Shown here one piece after another: positions 1-6,766 of a stretch of DNA of 24,621 nt. Source of the stretch: CAYUKK01 sp964445305. GTDB lineage: Bacteria; Acidobacteriota; Aminicenantia; Aminicenantales; UBA8522. Made by a program: the position numbers and the translations under genes. The notes below the pieces were generated by a model. The model worked only from the letters and a program-made list of their open reading frames with translations, had not been told where the DNA came from and searched no databases. The stretch spans positions 1-24,621 of the forward strand of contig CAYUKK010000208.1 in the NCBI GenBank assembly GCA_964445305.1. Direction: 5' to 3'. The stretch's first letter is position 1. The number at the start of each line of letters is the position of its first letter.

Positions 1-58
1 CTTGCCTTTTGGAAGCAACTCGTTTATCCTAAAGCCTCGACTCCAGGGAGAAAGAGTG

Positions 59-532
59 ATGTCCGAAGAAAACGAAGACCTGGAAGAATTCACGCGGAAG
101 CTCCAGGAAGAAATCCTGGAGCAAATCAAGAAAAGGTACTCTCCGGCCGTCATCGACCATTGGCAGAACCCGCGCCACCTGGGAAGGATAGAATCCCCCG
201 ATGGCTATGCTCAGGTCAAAGGCACCTGCGGCGACGCCATGGAAATCTTTCTCCGGGTCAAAGACGATGTCATCACCGAATGCACATTCCAAACCGACGG
301 CTGCGGGACGACGATTGCCTGCGGGAGTATGGCCACCGAGCTGGCGCTCCATAAGTCGTTTTCAGAAGCCCTGGCTCATGCTGGAGCGCAGGAAATTCTC
401 AAGAGGCTCGGCGGGTTGCCCGAATCCGATGTCCACTGCGCCCAGCTTGCTGCCGAAACGCTGCGCCGGGCCCTGGCCGATTATCTTTACCAGAAAAGCC
501 ATCCGTGGAAAAAACATTACCGGAAGGTTTGA
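59..532 (+). CDS. IscU/NifU-N type Fe-S cluster assembly scaffold
   Basis: A 157-residue protein with the NifU N-terminal / IscU fold signature. The three cluster-ligand cysteines are present: Cys57 in a TCGDAME motif, with the conserved Asp59 two residues later, Cys82 in DGCGTTIACGS, and Cys127 in VHCAQLA. Members of this family assemble a transient [2Fe-2S] or [4Fe-4S] cluster in the cytosol from cysteine-desulfurase sulfur. Residues 1-26 form a charged helical N-terminal extension beyond the usual IscU start. An in-frame TTG at position 2 exists, but the ATG at 59 has a GGGAG ribosome site just upstream and is preferred. No iscS, hscA or fdx gene is adjacent; instead it heads a run of cysteine-rich genes. 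Family assignment is solid; the exact role (housekeeping or dedicated to the neighbouring radical SAM protein) is inference. Confidence 0.88.
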   Translation: MSEENEDLEEFTRKLQEEILEQIKKRYSPAVIDHWQNPRHLGRIESPDGYAQVKGTCGDAMEIFLRVKDDVITECTFQTDGCGTTIACGSMATELALHKSFSEALAHAGAQEILKRLGGLPESDVHCAQLAAETLRRALADYLYQKSHPWKKHYRKV

Positions 533-573
533 TATAACCTCAACGCCCCATACCCGATAAAGGAAAATAAAAA

Positions 574-774
574 ATGGATAAATGCCGAAGCCAAAAGAAT
601 CTGGAGCGCTGCAATTGCACCTGGGAGCCCTGCAGCCGGAAGGGCATCTGCTGCGAGTGCCTCGCTTACCACTGGAGCAACCGGGAACTTCCCGCCTGCT
701 TCTTCCCCGATGCCGTCGAAAAGACCTACGACCGGTCCTTGCGGCGCTTTATCTCCCTCTATCAAAATAAATGA
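574..774 (+). CDS. Small cysteine-rich DUF6485-type protein
   Basis: A 66-residue protein with eight cysteines (4, 13, 15, 20, 26, 27, 29, 42) and His33, mostly in the first 42 residues: CNCTWEPC, then GICCECLAYH, then LPACFFPD. The pattern matches the small uncharacterised proteins annotated as DUF6485, which I recognise from memory. The cysteine spacing suggests one or two metal sites (zinc or Fe-S), but no function is known. Its stop codon overlaps the start of the radical SAM gene in an ATGA (771-774), so translation is probably coupled. The start ATG at 574 is preceded by an AAGGAAAAT-like purine run. No signal peptide or membrane segment is visible, so it should be cytosolic. Confidence 0.8.
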   Translation: MDKCRSQKNLERCNCTWEPCSRKGICCECLAYHWSNRELPACFFPDAVEKTYDRSLRRFISLYQNK

Positions 775-1739
775 TCGCCCACGTCTACGGACCTGTCCCT
801 TCGCGGCGGCTCGGTTATTCGCTCGGTGTCGACATCATCCCTTACAAGACCTGTTCCTTCAACTGCGTCTACTGCCAGCTTGGCCCGACAAGAAGACAAA
901 CGACAAGAAGGCGGAAATTTTATCCAGTCGGGGAAATCGTCGAAGAGGTCAGGAAAGCTCTGGATTCTGGCCAGCGCATCGACTTCATCACTTTTTCTGG
1001 GTCGGGGGAACCGACCCTCAACACGGCCATCGGAGGCATCATCCGACGCCTTAAGAGAATGACTTCAATTCCCGTGGCCGTGCTGACCAATAGCTCCCTC
1101 CTTTCCCGGCCGTCGATCCGGAGGGCCCTGCTCGCCGCCGACCTTGTCGTCCCCTCCCTCGACGCAGCCACAGAGGCCGCCTTCAAGAAAGTAAATCGAC
1201 CTTTGCCCTCGCTCAGGCTGGAAAGGATCGTCCAGGGCCTGCAAGATTTCCGTAAGGAATTCAAGGGACTCATCTGGCTCGAGGTTATGCTCGTCAAGGA
1301 CGTCAACGACTCGCCGGCTGACATCAAGGCGCTCAAGAAAGCGATCGAGCGAATCCGACCTGACCGAGTCCAGCTCAACACTGTCGTCAGGCCACCGGCT
1401 GAGCCGTGGGCTCTTCCCCTGAGCCGCGTAGAGCTCGGGAAAATCAAGGAAGAACTCGGGGAAAAGGCGGAGGTCGTGGCCGATTTCCACGAAAGCCCGC
1501 AACCCTCTTCGAGGCGCGAACTCGAGGCGGCCATCCTTTCGCTTGTCGCCCGCCGGCCCGTCACGGCTAAGGAGATGGCCATGACGCTGGCGGGAGAGGA
1601 AGGTGAGGTCAAGCTACTCATCCAAGAGCTCGTGAAGAAGAAGAAAATCAAGGTCATGCGCCACAAGGGAAAGCGTTTTTATGGGCCCACCTCAACCGAA
1701 GCTGATAAGCCGGAAAAGAGGAGAAATCTTCGTGGCTGA
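771..1739 (+). CDS. Radical SAM protein with C-terminal winged-helix-like domain
   Basis: A 322-residue protein. The CX3CX2C motif that binds the SAM-cleaving [4Fe-4S] cluster is at Cys28, Cys32 and Cys35 (TCSFNCVYCQLG). A GSGEPTLN motif at about residues 77-84 fits the SAM-binding GGE-type element. The N-terminal YGPVPSRRLGYSLGVD stretch is typical of the COG0731 group, which is related to wyosine-synthesis (TYW1-like) enzymes. Residues about 250-310 add a helix-rich segment ending in KRFYGP that looks like a winged helix, suggesting a regulatory or nucleic-acid-contacting part. The gene overlaps its upstream partner by an ATGA and its downstream partner by 8 bp, so the set is likely one operon. 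The substrate is not known; tRNA modification is a possibility, not a finding. Radical SAM membership is certain. Confidence 0.9.
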   Translation: MIAHVYGPVPSRRLGYSLGVDIIPYKTCSFNCVYCQLGPTRRQTTRRRKFYPVGEIVEEVRKALDSGQRIDFITFSGSGEPTLNTAIGGIIRRLKRMTSIPVAVLTNSSLLSRPSIRRALLAADLVVPSLDAATEAAFKKVNRPLPSLRLERIVQGLQDFRKEFKGLIWLEVMLVKDVNDSPADIKALKKAIERIRPDRVQLNTVVRPPAEPWALPLSRVELGKIKEELGEKAEVVADFHESPQPSSRRELEAAILSLVARRPVTAKEMAMTLAGEEGEVKLLIQELVKKKKIKVMRHKGKRFYGPTSTEADKPEKRRNLRG

Positions 1740-2265
1740 GATTAAGGACATCAAAGACATGTCCCGGGAGGAGCTCATCGAACTTCTCAGGGACGCAGCA
1801 GTCAACTGGCTGGCCCACGATGGCTTATGGTTCCGAGCGGTAGAGGAGGCCTATGGGCTCGGAGCGGCCATGGAGCTCGACAAGGCCGCCTGGGAAAAAT
1901 TTACTGTCCTCGAGGCCAGACGGATTATGAAGCGGCTGGGTTTGGCCGAGGGAGGGGGCATCCCGGCGCTTATCCAGGCCTTGAAATTTCGCCTTTACGC
2001 TCACATCAACCTCCAGGAAATTGACGAGGTCAGCCCGAACCGTTGCGTCTTCCGGATGAAGACGTGCCGGGTTCAAGAAGCGAGAAAGCGCCAGGGGTTG
2101 CCCCATTTTCCCTGTAAATCGATAGGAATAATAGAGTATAGCGGGTTTGCTCGAACGATCGACCCGCGCATCGAAACGCGCTGCCTTGTCTGTCCCCCCG
2201 ATACCCGGCCCGAAGGAATCTGGTGTGCCTGGGAATTTTTTATGCCGGGCCGGGGCGAGGGATGA
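1732..2265 (+). CDS. DUF6125-like cysteine-rich cytosolic protein
   Basis: A 177-residue protein if started at the GTG at 1732, which sits 8 nt after an AGAGGAG ribosome site (1717-1723) inside the end of the radical SAM gene. An in-frame ATG at 1759 and one at 1681 are alternatives with poorer ribosome sites. The N-terminal half has the motif MSREELIELL...NWLAHDGLWF that I associate with DUF6125. The C-terminal 75 residues carry six cysteines (105, 112, 128, 151, 154, 165), including CLVCPPD and WCAWEF, somewhat like L-2-amino-thiazoline-4-carboxylate hydrolase-type folds. No signal peptide is visible. Function is unknown. Its overlap with the radical SAM gene suggests that the two proteins act together. 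Confidence 0.75.
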   Translation: MAEIKDIKDMSREELIELLRDAAVNWLAHDGLWFRAVEEAYGLGAAMELDKAAWEKFTVLEARRIMKRLGLAEGGGIPALIQALKFRLYAHINLQEIDEVSPNRCVFRMKTCRVQEARKRQGLPHFPCKSIGIIEYSGFARTIDPRIETRCLVCPPDTRPEGIWCAWEFFMPGRGEG

Positions 2266-2279
2266 AGGAAGTTTGGCAT

Positions 2280-2308
2280 TTGCAATCGCTTTCTTTTTTA
2301 TGTTAAAT
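2280..2308 (+). promoter_or_regulatory. Possible sigma-70 promoter before the ilvE cluster
   Basis: TTGCAA at 2280-2285 and TTAAAT at 2303-2308 are separated by 17 bp and each matches the consensus at four of six bases. A TG dinucleotide sits just before the -10. It lies in the 172-bp gap before ilvE. A second weak pair (TTGCCG at 2372 with TATTTA at 2397) is also possible, so the call is tentative. Confidence 0.3.
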
Positions 2309-2437
2309 TTTTTTCTTTAAAAGAGGCCCGCCTTCAAGAAAGAAGATTTTTGGCGTCGAACGCTCGAATCCTTGCCGGGCTTTTCCATCTTTCTCCTATT
2401 TATTATCCCCCGTTCATCATAACCCAAGGAGTCATGA

Positions 2438-3403
2438 ATGTTTGAGACGACGCATTTTCCTTCGGCCAAGAAATACTGGCACAACGGGAAATTCTACGAC
2501 TGGTCGGACGCCCACATCCATCCTATGACTTTCGCCCTCCATTATGGAGGTTCTGTATTCGAAGGAATTCGCGCTTATAGGACAGCCAACGGCCCGGCCA
2601 TCTTCCGACTTCCCGAGCACATCGACCGCCTTTTCCACTCGGCGGCTGTAATTGGCATGGACGTTCCCTACACCAAAGAGGAAATTATCGAGGCGATCAA
2701 GCTCACTCTCCGCTTGAACGAGCTCGAATCAGCCTACATCCGTCCCCTCCTTTTCTATTCCTACGGAAATTTAGGCCTCGTCCCAAAATATTGCCCGGTC
2801 GATCTCATCATTGGCACATGGGAATGGGGAGCTTATCTGGGCACGAAAGCCGAAACTGGCGTGAGCGTCTACATAACCTCTCGACCACGATTCCACTACC
2901 GCCAACTGGATATGAACGCCAAACTGGGCGGTAGCTATGTCCAGTCGACTATTGCCGGCATGGAGGCCAGGGCTAACGGCTATGACGAAGCCATCTTCCT
3001 CAACCTCGAGGGCAACGTTGCCGAAGGACCTGGAGAAAATATTTTCATTTACCAAGACGGCTGTCTGAAGACGAATGACTCATCCGAGTCGATACTCGAG
3101 GGCATTACGAGGAAAAGCGTATTGGAAATGGCCACCGATATCGGCATCAAGACAACAATTGGCCCCATTACCAAGGAAGAATTTTTCCGAGCCGATGAAG
3201 CCTTCTTCTCCGGGACGGCGGTGGAGATTACTCCCATCATTGAAGTCACCGATGCTTCCAGCTCTCATACGCCCTCGATGAGGTCCACTATCGGCTCCGG
3301 TCGGGTGGGAGAAATCACAGCTCAGCTCCGGCAAATGTTCAGGGATATTGTCGTCGGGAAAATCCCTCGATATAAAAAATGGCTGACTTATGTCGAAAAA
3401 TGA
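2438..3403 (+). CDS. ilvE: Branched-chain amino acid aminotransferase (class IV PLP)
   Basis: A 321-residue fold-type IV aminotransferase that exchanges the amino group between Val/Leu/Ile and 2-oxoglutarate, with PLP as cofactor. The Schiff-base lysine is Lys162 in MNAKLGGSY, and the PLP-binding glutamate is Glu196 in VAEGPGEN. The N-terminal HYGGSVFEGIRAY and the C-terminal FFSGTAVEITPI are family motifs. Length is normal for the bacterial enzyme. The ATG at 2438 has an AAGGAG site (2426-2431) 6 nt upstream. It is followed after 9 nt by a HisC-like aminotransferase and then by a tyrosine-phenol-lyase-like gene. No ilv biosynthesis genes are nearby, so it may work in amino-acid catabolism rather than synthesis; that direction is inferred from context only. 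Confidence 0.92.
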   Translation: MFETTHFPSAKKYWHNGKFYDWSDAHIHPMTFALHYGGSVFEGIRAYRTANGPAIFRLPEHIDRLFHSAAVIGMDVPYTKEEIIEAIKLTLRLNELESAYIRPLLFYSYGNLGLVPKYCPVDLIIGTWEWGAYLGTKAETGVSVYITSRPRFHYRQLDMNAKLGGSYVQSTIAGMEARANGYDEAIFLNLEGNVAEGPGENIFIYQDGCLKTNDSSESILEGITRKSVLEMATDIGIKTTIGPITKEEFFRADEAFFSGTAVEITPIIEVTDASSSHTPSMRSTIGSGRVGEITAQLRQMFRDIVVGKIPRYKKWLTYVEK

Positions 3404-3412
3404 AGGGACATC

Positions 3413-4507
3413 ATGATTCAATCAAGGGAATTTCTAAAAAAGATCAGCCCTTATAAGCCGGGCAAACCAGTCGAGGAAGTGGCCCGGGAACTGAGGTTAA
3501 AAGGTGAGATTATAAAGCTGGCGTCCAACGAAAATCCCCTCGGACCTTCTCCTCTGGCGGTCCAGGCGATCAAAAGAGCGTTGAAAGAATCGAACCTTTA
3601 TCCCGATGACAATTGTTATTATATCAAGAAAAAACTCGCCCACAAGTTGAGTCTTGAGCCGGAAAACATCTTTGTTGGGAACGGTTCGGTGGAAATCCTT
3701 CCTCTCGTGGCCCTCGCTTATCTCGACCCAAAACACAGCGCCGTCGCCAGCCAAGGTGCCTTTATCTGGTTCAAGATTGCTGCCCGCATCGCCGACGGCG
3801 AATTTATCGAAGTGCCGATGAAAAACTACACCCACGACCTTGAGGCCATGCTCAAGGCTGTAAAAAAGAACACCCGATTGGTTTACATCGCTAATCCAAA
3901 CAACCCGACAGGCACCATGGTGACAAAGGAGGAAGTCGAGGAGTTCTTTGAACAAATCCCTGAGGATATCCTGGTCATCATGGATGAAGCCTATTATGAA
4001 TACATCGACGACCCCAGGTATCCGGATTCCTTGGCCTATCTTCGGCAGGGAAAAAACATCCTCATCCTCCGCACCTTCTCCAAGATTTACGGTTTGGCGG
4101 GGGTGCGCCTCGGCTATGGAATTGCCCCCAAGGACGTCATCGCTGACTTGTCCAAGCTACGTCTCTCCTTCAACGTCAACCGTCTTTCTCAGGTGGCCGG
4201 AATCGCTGCTCTCGATGATACCGAACACGTTAAGAAGGGCAAAGCCGCCAACGAAGCGGGGAAAAAATATCTTTATAAGGCCTATGAAAAATTAGGGCTG
4301 TTTTATGTTCCCACTTATGCCAATTTCATTTTTGTCGACTTCGGTCGGGATAGCCAAGCTGTTTTCGAGGCCTTGCAAAGGAATGGAATCATCACTCGGA
4401 CGATCAAAGAGTACGGATTCCCTCATGCCCTGCGGATTACCATCGGCACCGAAGAGCAAAATCGGAAGCTCATCGATGCTTTAAAAAAAGTTCTTTCATC
4501 TCGTTAA
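3413..4507 (+). CDS. hisC: HisC-like aminotransferase (histidinol-phosphate or aromatic)
   Basis: A 364-residue fold-type I PLP aminotransferase. Motifs in order are SNENPLGPS (about 38-46), the substrate/PLP loop ANPNNPTGT (160-168), DEAYYEY (191-197) and the Schiff-base lysine Lys224 in RTFSKIYGLAGVRLGYG. This is the pattern of HisC, which converts imidazole-acetol phosphate to histidinol phosphate, but many relatives act on tyrosine, phenylalanine or tryptophan. There are no other his genes here; it is sandwiched between ilvE and a tyrosine-phenol-lyase-like gene with 9- and 16-nt gaps, which favours an aromatic amino-acid role or a dual role. The start ATG has an AAGGGA site. Fold and reaction class are certain, substrate is not. 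Confidence 0.85.
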   Translation: MIQSREFLKKISPYKPGKPVEEVARELRLKGEIIKLASNENPLGPSPLAVQAIKRALKESNLYPDDNCYYIKKKLAHKLSLEPENIFVGNGSVEILPLVALAYLDPKHSAVASQGAFIWFKIAARIADGEFIEVPMKNYTHDLEAMLKAVKKNTRLVYIANPNNPTGTMVTKEEVEEFFEQIPEDILVIMDEAYYEYIDDPRYPDSLAYLRQGKNILILRTFSKIYGLAGVRLGYGIAPKDVIADLSKLRLSFNVNRLSQVAGIAALDDTEHVKKGKAANEAGKKYLYKAYEKLGLFYVPTYANFIFVDFGRDSQAVFEALQRNGIITRTIKEYGFPHALRITIGTEEQNRKLIDALKKVLSSR

Positions 4508-4523
4508 CATAAAGGAGGCCCAG

Positions 4524-5972
4524 ATGATTTTAAAGCTTTCCAATGGACAGAACTTACCCGTTGAAATGCACAAAGCCAGAATGGTCCAGAAGGTCGAGCT
4601 CGTTCCCGTCGGACAAAGGCTTAAAGCCATTCAGGAAGCCGGATACAATACGTTCCAGCTCAAAACCAAGGATATTTTTCTCGACATGCTCACCGACAGT
4701 GGCGTTAACGCCATGAGCGATAATCAATTCGCGGCCTTTATCAAAACGGATGATGCCTATGCTGGAAGTATGACCTTCTACGAATTTGCCGACGCGGTTA
4801 AAGAAATCCTGGGCTATGAGTATGTCATGAATGTGCACCAGGGTAGAGCTGCCGAACATCTCCTGTCCAAGGTGTTCGGCAAGCCGGATGGCGTTATCAT
4901 CACCAACTACCATTTCACCACGACCAAGGCCCATATCGAGGTCACGGCCGGGTCCGAATGCCTCGAACTCTACACCGACGAGGCCTTGAAAACCAAGAGC
5001 ACTCATCCTTTCAAGGGAAACATGGACATCCAAAAGCTTGAGGAGGCAATCCGCCAACACGGGAAGCACAAGGTCGGCTATGTGCGTATGGAGGCCACGA
5101 CCAACCTCCTCGGCGGCCAGCCTTTTTCCATGGAAAACTTGAAGGCGGTAAGAAAAGTCTGCGATGAGAATGGCCTGCTCCTGGTTATTGACGGTAGCTT
5201 GATCTCTGAAAATGCCTATTTCATTTGGAAACGAGAAGAAGGCTATGAGAATAAGACGGTGGCGGAGATTGTCAAAGAAATGTGCGCTTTGGCCGACATT
5301 TTCTATTTGAGCGGGAGAAAAAACACCTGCGTCAGAGGAGGTTTCATCGCCACCAACGACAGGGAGCTGTTCGGAAAGATAGAACCCTGGCTTCCGGTAT
5401 ACGAGGGCTTCTTTACATACGGCGGAATGTCGATGCGTGAGATAGGAGCGATGGCCGTCGGGCTGCGCGAAATGGTCGACCCTTCGGTAGCCGGTTGCGC
5501 CATCGAACAAATCCAGTATTTCGTCGAAAAGCTCGATGCCATGGGCATTCCCGTCGTCACTCCTCCGGGCGGCTTAGCCTGTCATGTGGATGCCAAGAAA
5601 TTCCTCCCCCACGTTCCCAAAGAGCAATATATCGCTGGAGCTCTAACGGCAGCTCTCTATATTTCCTCTGGCGTAAGGGCCATGGAGAGAGGAACTATCT
5701 CGATGGACCGCGATAGAGAAGGCCGGGAAGTCTACGCCGATTTGGAGCTTACGCGTATCGCCCTACCGAGGAGGGTTTACACCATTTCCCAAATTGAATA
5801 CATCATCGACAGGCTCAACTGGCTCTATCAGCATCGAGAGTTAATCAAGGGTCTAAAGTTTATCTCCGAGCCGCCGGTCCTCCGGTTCTTTCTCGGCAAA
5901 CTGGATGCCCTCGACAACTGGGGTAGAGAGCTGAGCGAGGCTTTTAAAAGAGACTTCGGCGGGACGTGGTAA
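4524..5972 (+). CDS. Tyrosine phenol-lyase / tryptophanase family beta-eliminating lyase, divergent
   Basis: A 482-residue PLP lyase that aligns along its whole length with tyrosine phenol-lyase (TPL). Compared from memory with Citrobacter TPL, it keeps Tyr79 (TPL Tyr71), Arg108 (Arg100), Asn194 (Asn185), Asp223 (Asp214), the Schiff-base Lys266 (Lys257) and the carboxylate-binding Arg411 (Arg404). Residues that separate TPL from tryptophanase are TPL-like: Thr132 in FTTT (tryptophanase has Asp), Arg389 in MERG (tryptophanase has Ile), and Phe in LRFF (tryptophanase has His). Odd points: TPL Arg217 is Leu226, His343 is Leu351, and Lys256 is Arg265. TPL cleaves tyrosine to phenol, pyruvate and ammonia; these changes leave the substrate open. 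A perfect AAAGGAGG site (4511-4518) precedes the ATG, suggesting strong translation. The 3' end overlaps trmO by 7 nt. Confidence 0.85.
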   Translation: MILKLSNGQNLPVEMHKARMVQKVELVPVGQRLKAIQEAGYNTFQLKTKDIFLDMLTDSGVNAMSDNQFAAFIKTDDAYAGSMTFYEFADAVKEILGYEYVMNVHQGRAAEHLLSKVFGKPDGVIITNYHFTTTKAHIEVTAGSECLELYTDEALKTKSTHPFKGNMDIQKLEEAIRQHGKHKVGYVRMEATTNLLGGQPFSMENLKAVRKVCDENGLLLVIDGSLISENAYFIWKREEGYENKTVAEIVKEMCALADIFYLSGRKNTCVRGGFIATNDRELFGKIEPWLPVYEGFFTYGGMSMREIGAMAVGLREMVDPSVAGCAIEQIQYFVEKLDAMGIPVVTPPGGLACHVDAKKFLPHVPKEQYIAGALTAALYISSGVRAMERGTISMDRDREGREVYADLELTRIALPRRVYTISQIEYIIDRLNWLYQHRELIKGLKFISEPPVLRFFLGKLDALDNWGRELSEAFKRDFGGTW

Positions 5973-6538
5973 AAACTGAATTCAGGTTCAGGCCGATCGG
6001 CGTTGTCCACTCGCCCTTCAAAACAAAGGAGGACATCGACCCTCGCCGCAACCTCAACCCACACGGCTTTTCCAGGATTAAGGCCGAGCTCGAAATTTTC
6101 AAGCCCTATGCCCGAGGGCTGAAGGATGTCGACGGTTTCTCTCACCTCATCGTTCTCTTCGCTTTCCACCAATCGCGGCAAAAGAAACTTCTTGTCAAGC
6201 CTCCCCTTGAAGCCCGGTGGCGGGGCGTTTTTTCGACTCGCTCGCCTCACCGGCCTAACCCTATCGGCCTGACGGTCGTCCGCCTCCTCGGCCGACGCGG
6301 CAATATCTTGGCGGTTTCTGGAGCGGACATGCTCGATGGAACCCCCATCCTCGACCTCAAGCCTTACACCCGCCGAGAAATAAAGCGTTCGGTGGAGCTG
6401 GGTTGGCTCAACAGGCGACGCCGATCTGGCCGCTCAGGAAGGGTGCTCTCTCTCCCACCGGCAAGCCTAAGGGACCCAAGCCTTTCAAAAAATCCGGAAA
6501 ATCGTCCGAGCGAAGCAAGGCGCACCGCCACCGACTGA
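5966..6538 (+). CDS. trmO: TrmO-type tRNA m6t6A37 methyltransferase
   Basis: A 190-residue member of the TrmO/TsaA (YaeB) family, which uses SAM to N6-methylate t6A37 in tRNAs that read ACY codons. Family motifs are IGVVHSPF (11-18), GFSHLIVLF (57-65), GVFSTRSPHRPNPIG (87-101) and DMLDGTPILDLKPY (121-134). The start is GTG at 5966, inside the last codons of the preceding lyase gene, with only a weak GGCGGGA ribosome site, so it probably depends on translational coupling. After residue 140 the sequence becomes an Arg/Ser-rich tail (NRRRRSGRSGR...) that does not resemble the family's usual C-terminal domain. This could be a species-specific basic tail or the result of an old frameshift. The core assignment is firm. 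Confidence 0.88.
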   Translation: MVKTEFRFRPIGVVHSPFKTKEDIDPRRNLNPHGFSRIKAELEIFKPYARGLKDVDGFSHLIVLFAFHQSRQKKLLVKPPLEARWRGVFSTRSPHRPNPIGLTVVRLLGRRGNILAVSGADMLDGTPILDLKPYTRREIKRSVELGWLNRRRRSGRSGRVLSLPPASLRDPSLSKNPENRPSEARRTATD

Positions 6539-6553
6539 ACCCCCTCCATAGCG

Positions 6554-6580
6554 GTCCTTTCAGCTAAGGACAACCTGTTT
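6554..6580 (+). terminator. Possible weak intrinsic terminator after trmO
   Basis: GTCCTT (6554-6559) and AAGGAC (6566-6571) form a perfect 6-bp stem with a TCAGCT loop, followed five bases later by a TGTTTT run. It lies 16 nt past the trmO stop, where the operon should end. The stem is short and the T tract is interrupted, so the call is tentative. Confidence 0.35.
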
Positions 6581-6728
6581 TCCTTGAAGAAAAGGGCGCC
6601 CGTCTATTGTAGATTTACCAAGGAACATGAAGGCCACCAGAAAAGCTGGCGCCAGAATACGGACTTGGCAGACGTATGAACCAGGAATTCTGGAGTTCTG
6701 TTTAGCGGTGGAACGCCGAAAAAAAATT

Positions 6729-6737
6729 TGCTATGAT
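6729..6737 (+). promoter_or_regulatory. Extended -10 promoter for the M16 peptidase pair
   Basis: TGCTATGAT matches the extended -10 form TGnTATAAT with one mismatch. No good -35 is present 17 bp upstream (TGGAAC at 6709), as expected for an extended -10 promoter. It would start transcription near 6744, about 23 nt before the ATG at 6767, leaving room for the GAGGAGG ribosome site at 6755-6761. Confidence 0.5.
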
Positions 6738-6766
6738 TTGGTCCAAGTTCCCGTGAGGAGGTTTTC

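Noticed and set aside
2..58. Upstream TTG start for the IscU-like protein
   Set aside because: The added 19 residues do not resemble the family and there is no ribosome site within the window; the ATG at 59 has one.
920..1666. 248-codon minus-strand frame opposite the radical SAM gene
   Set aside because: Ser/Arg-rich antisense shadow with no domain; the plus strand carries intact motifs.
4554..5510. 318-codon minus-strand frame opposite the lyase gene
   Set aside because: Antisense shadow of a gene whose whole length has clear homology; no ribosome site and no family resemblance.
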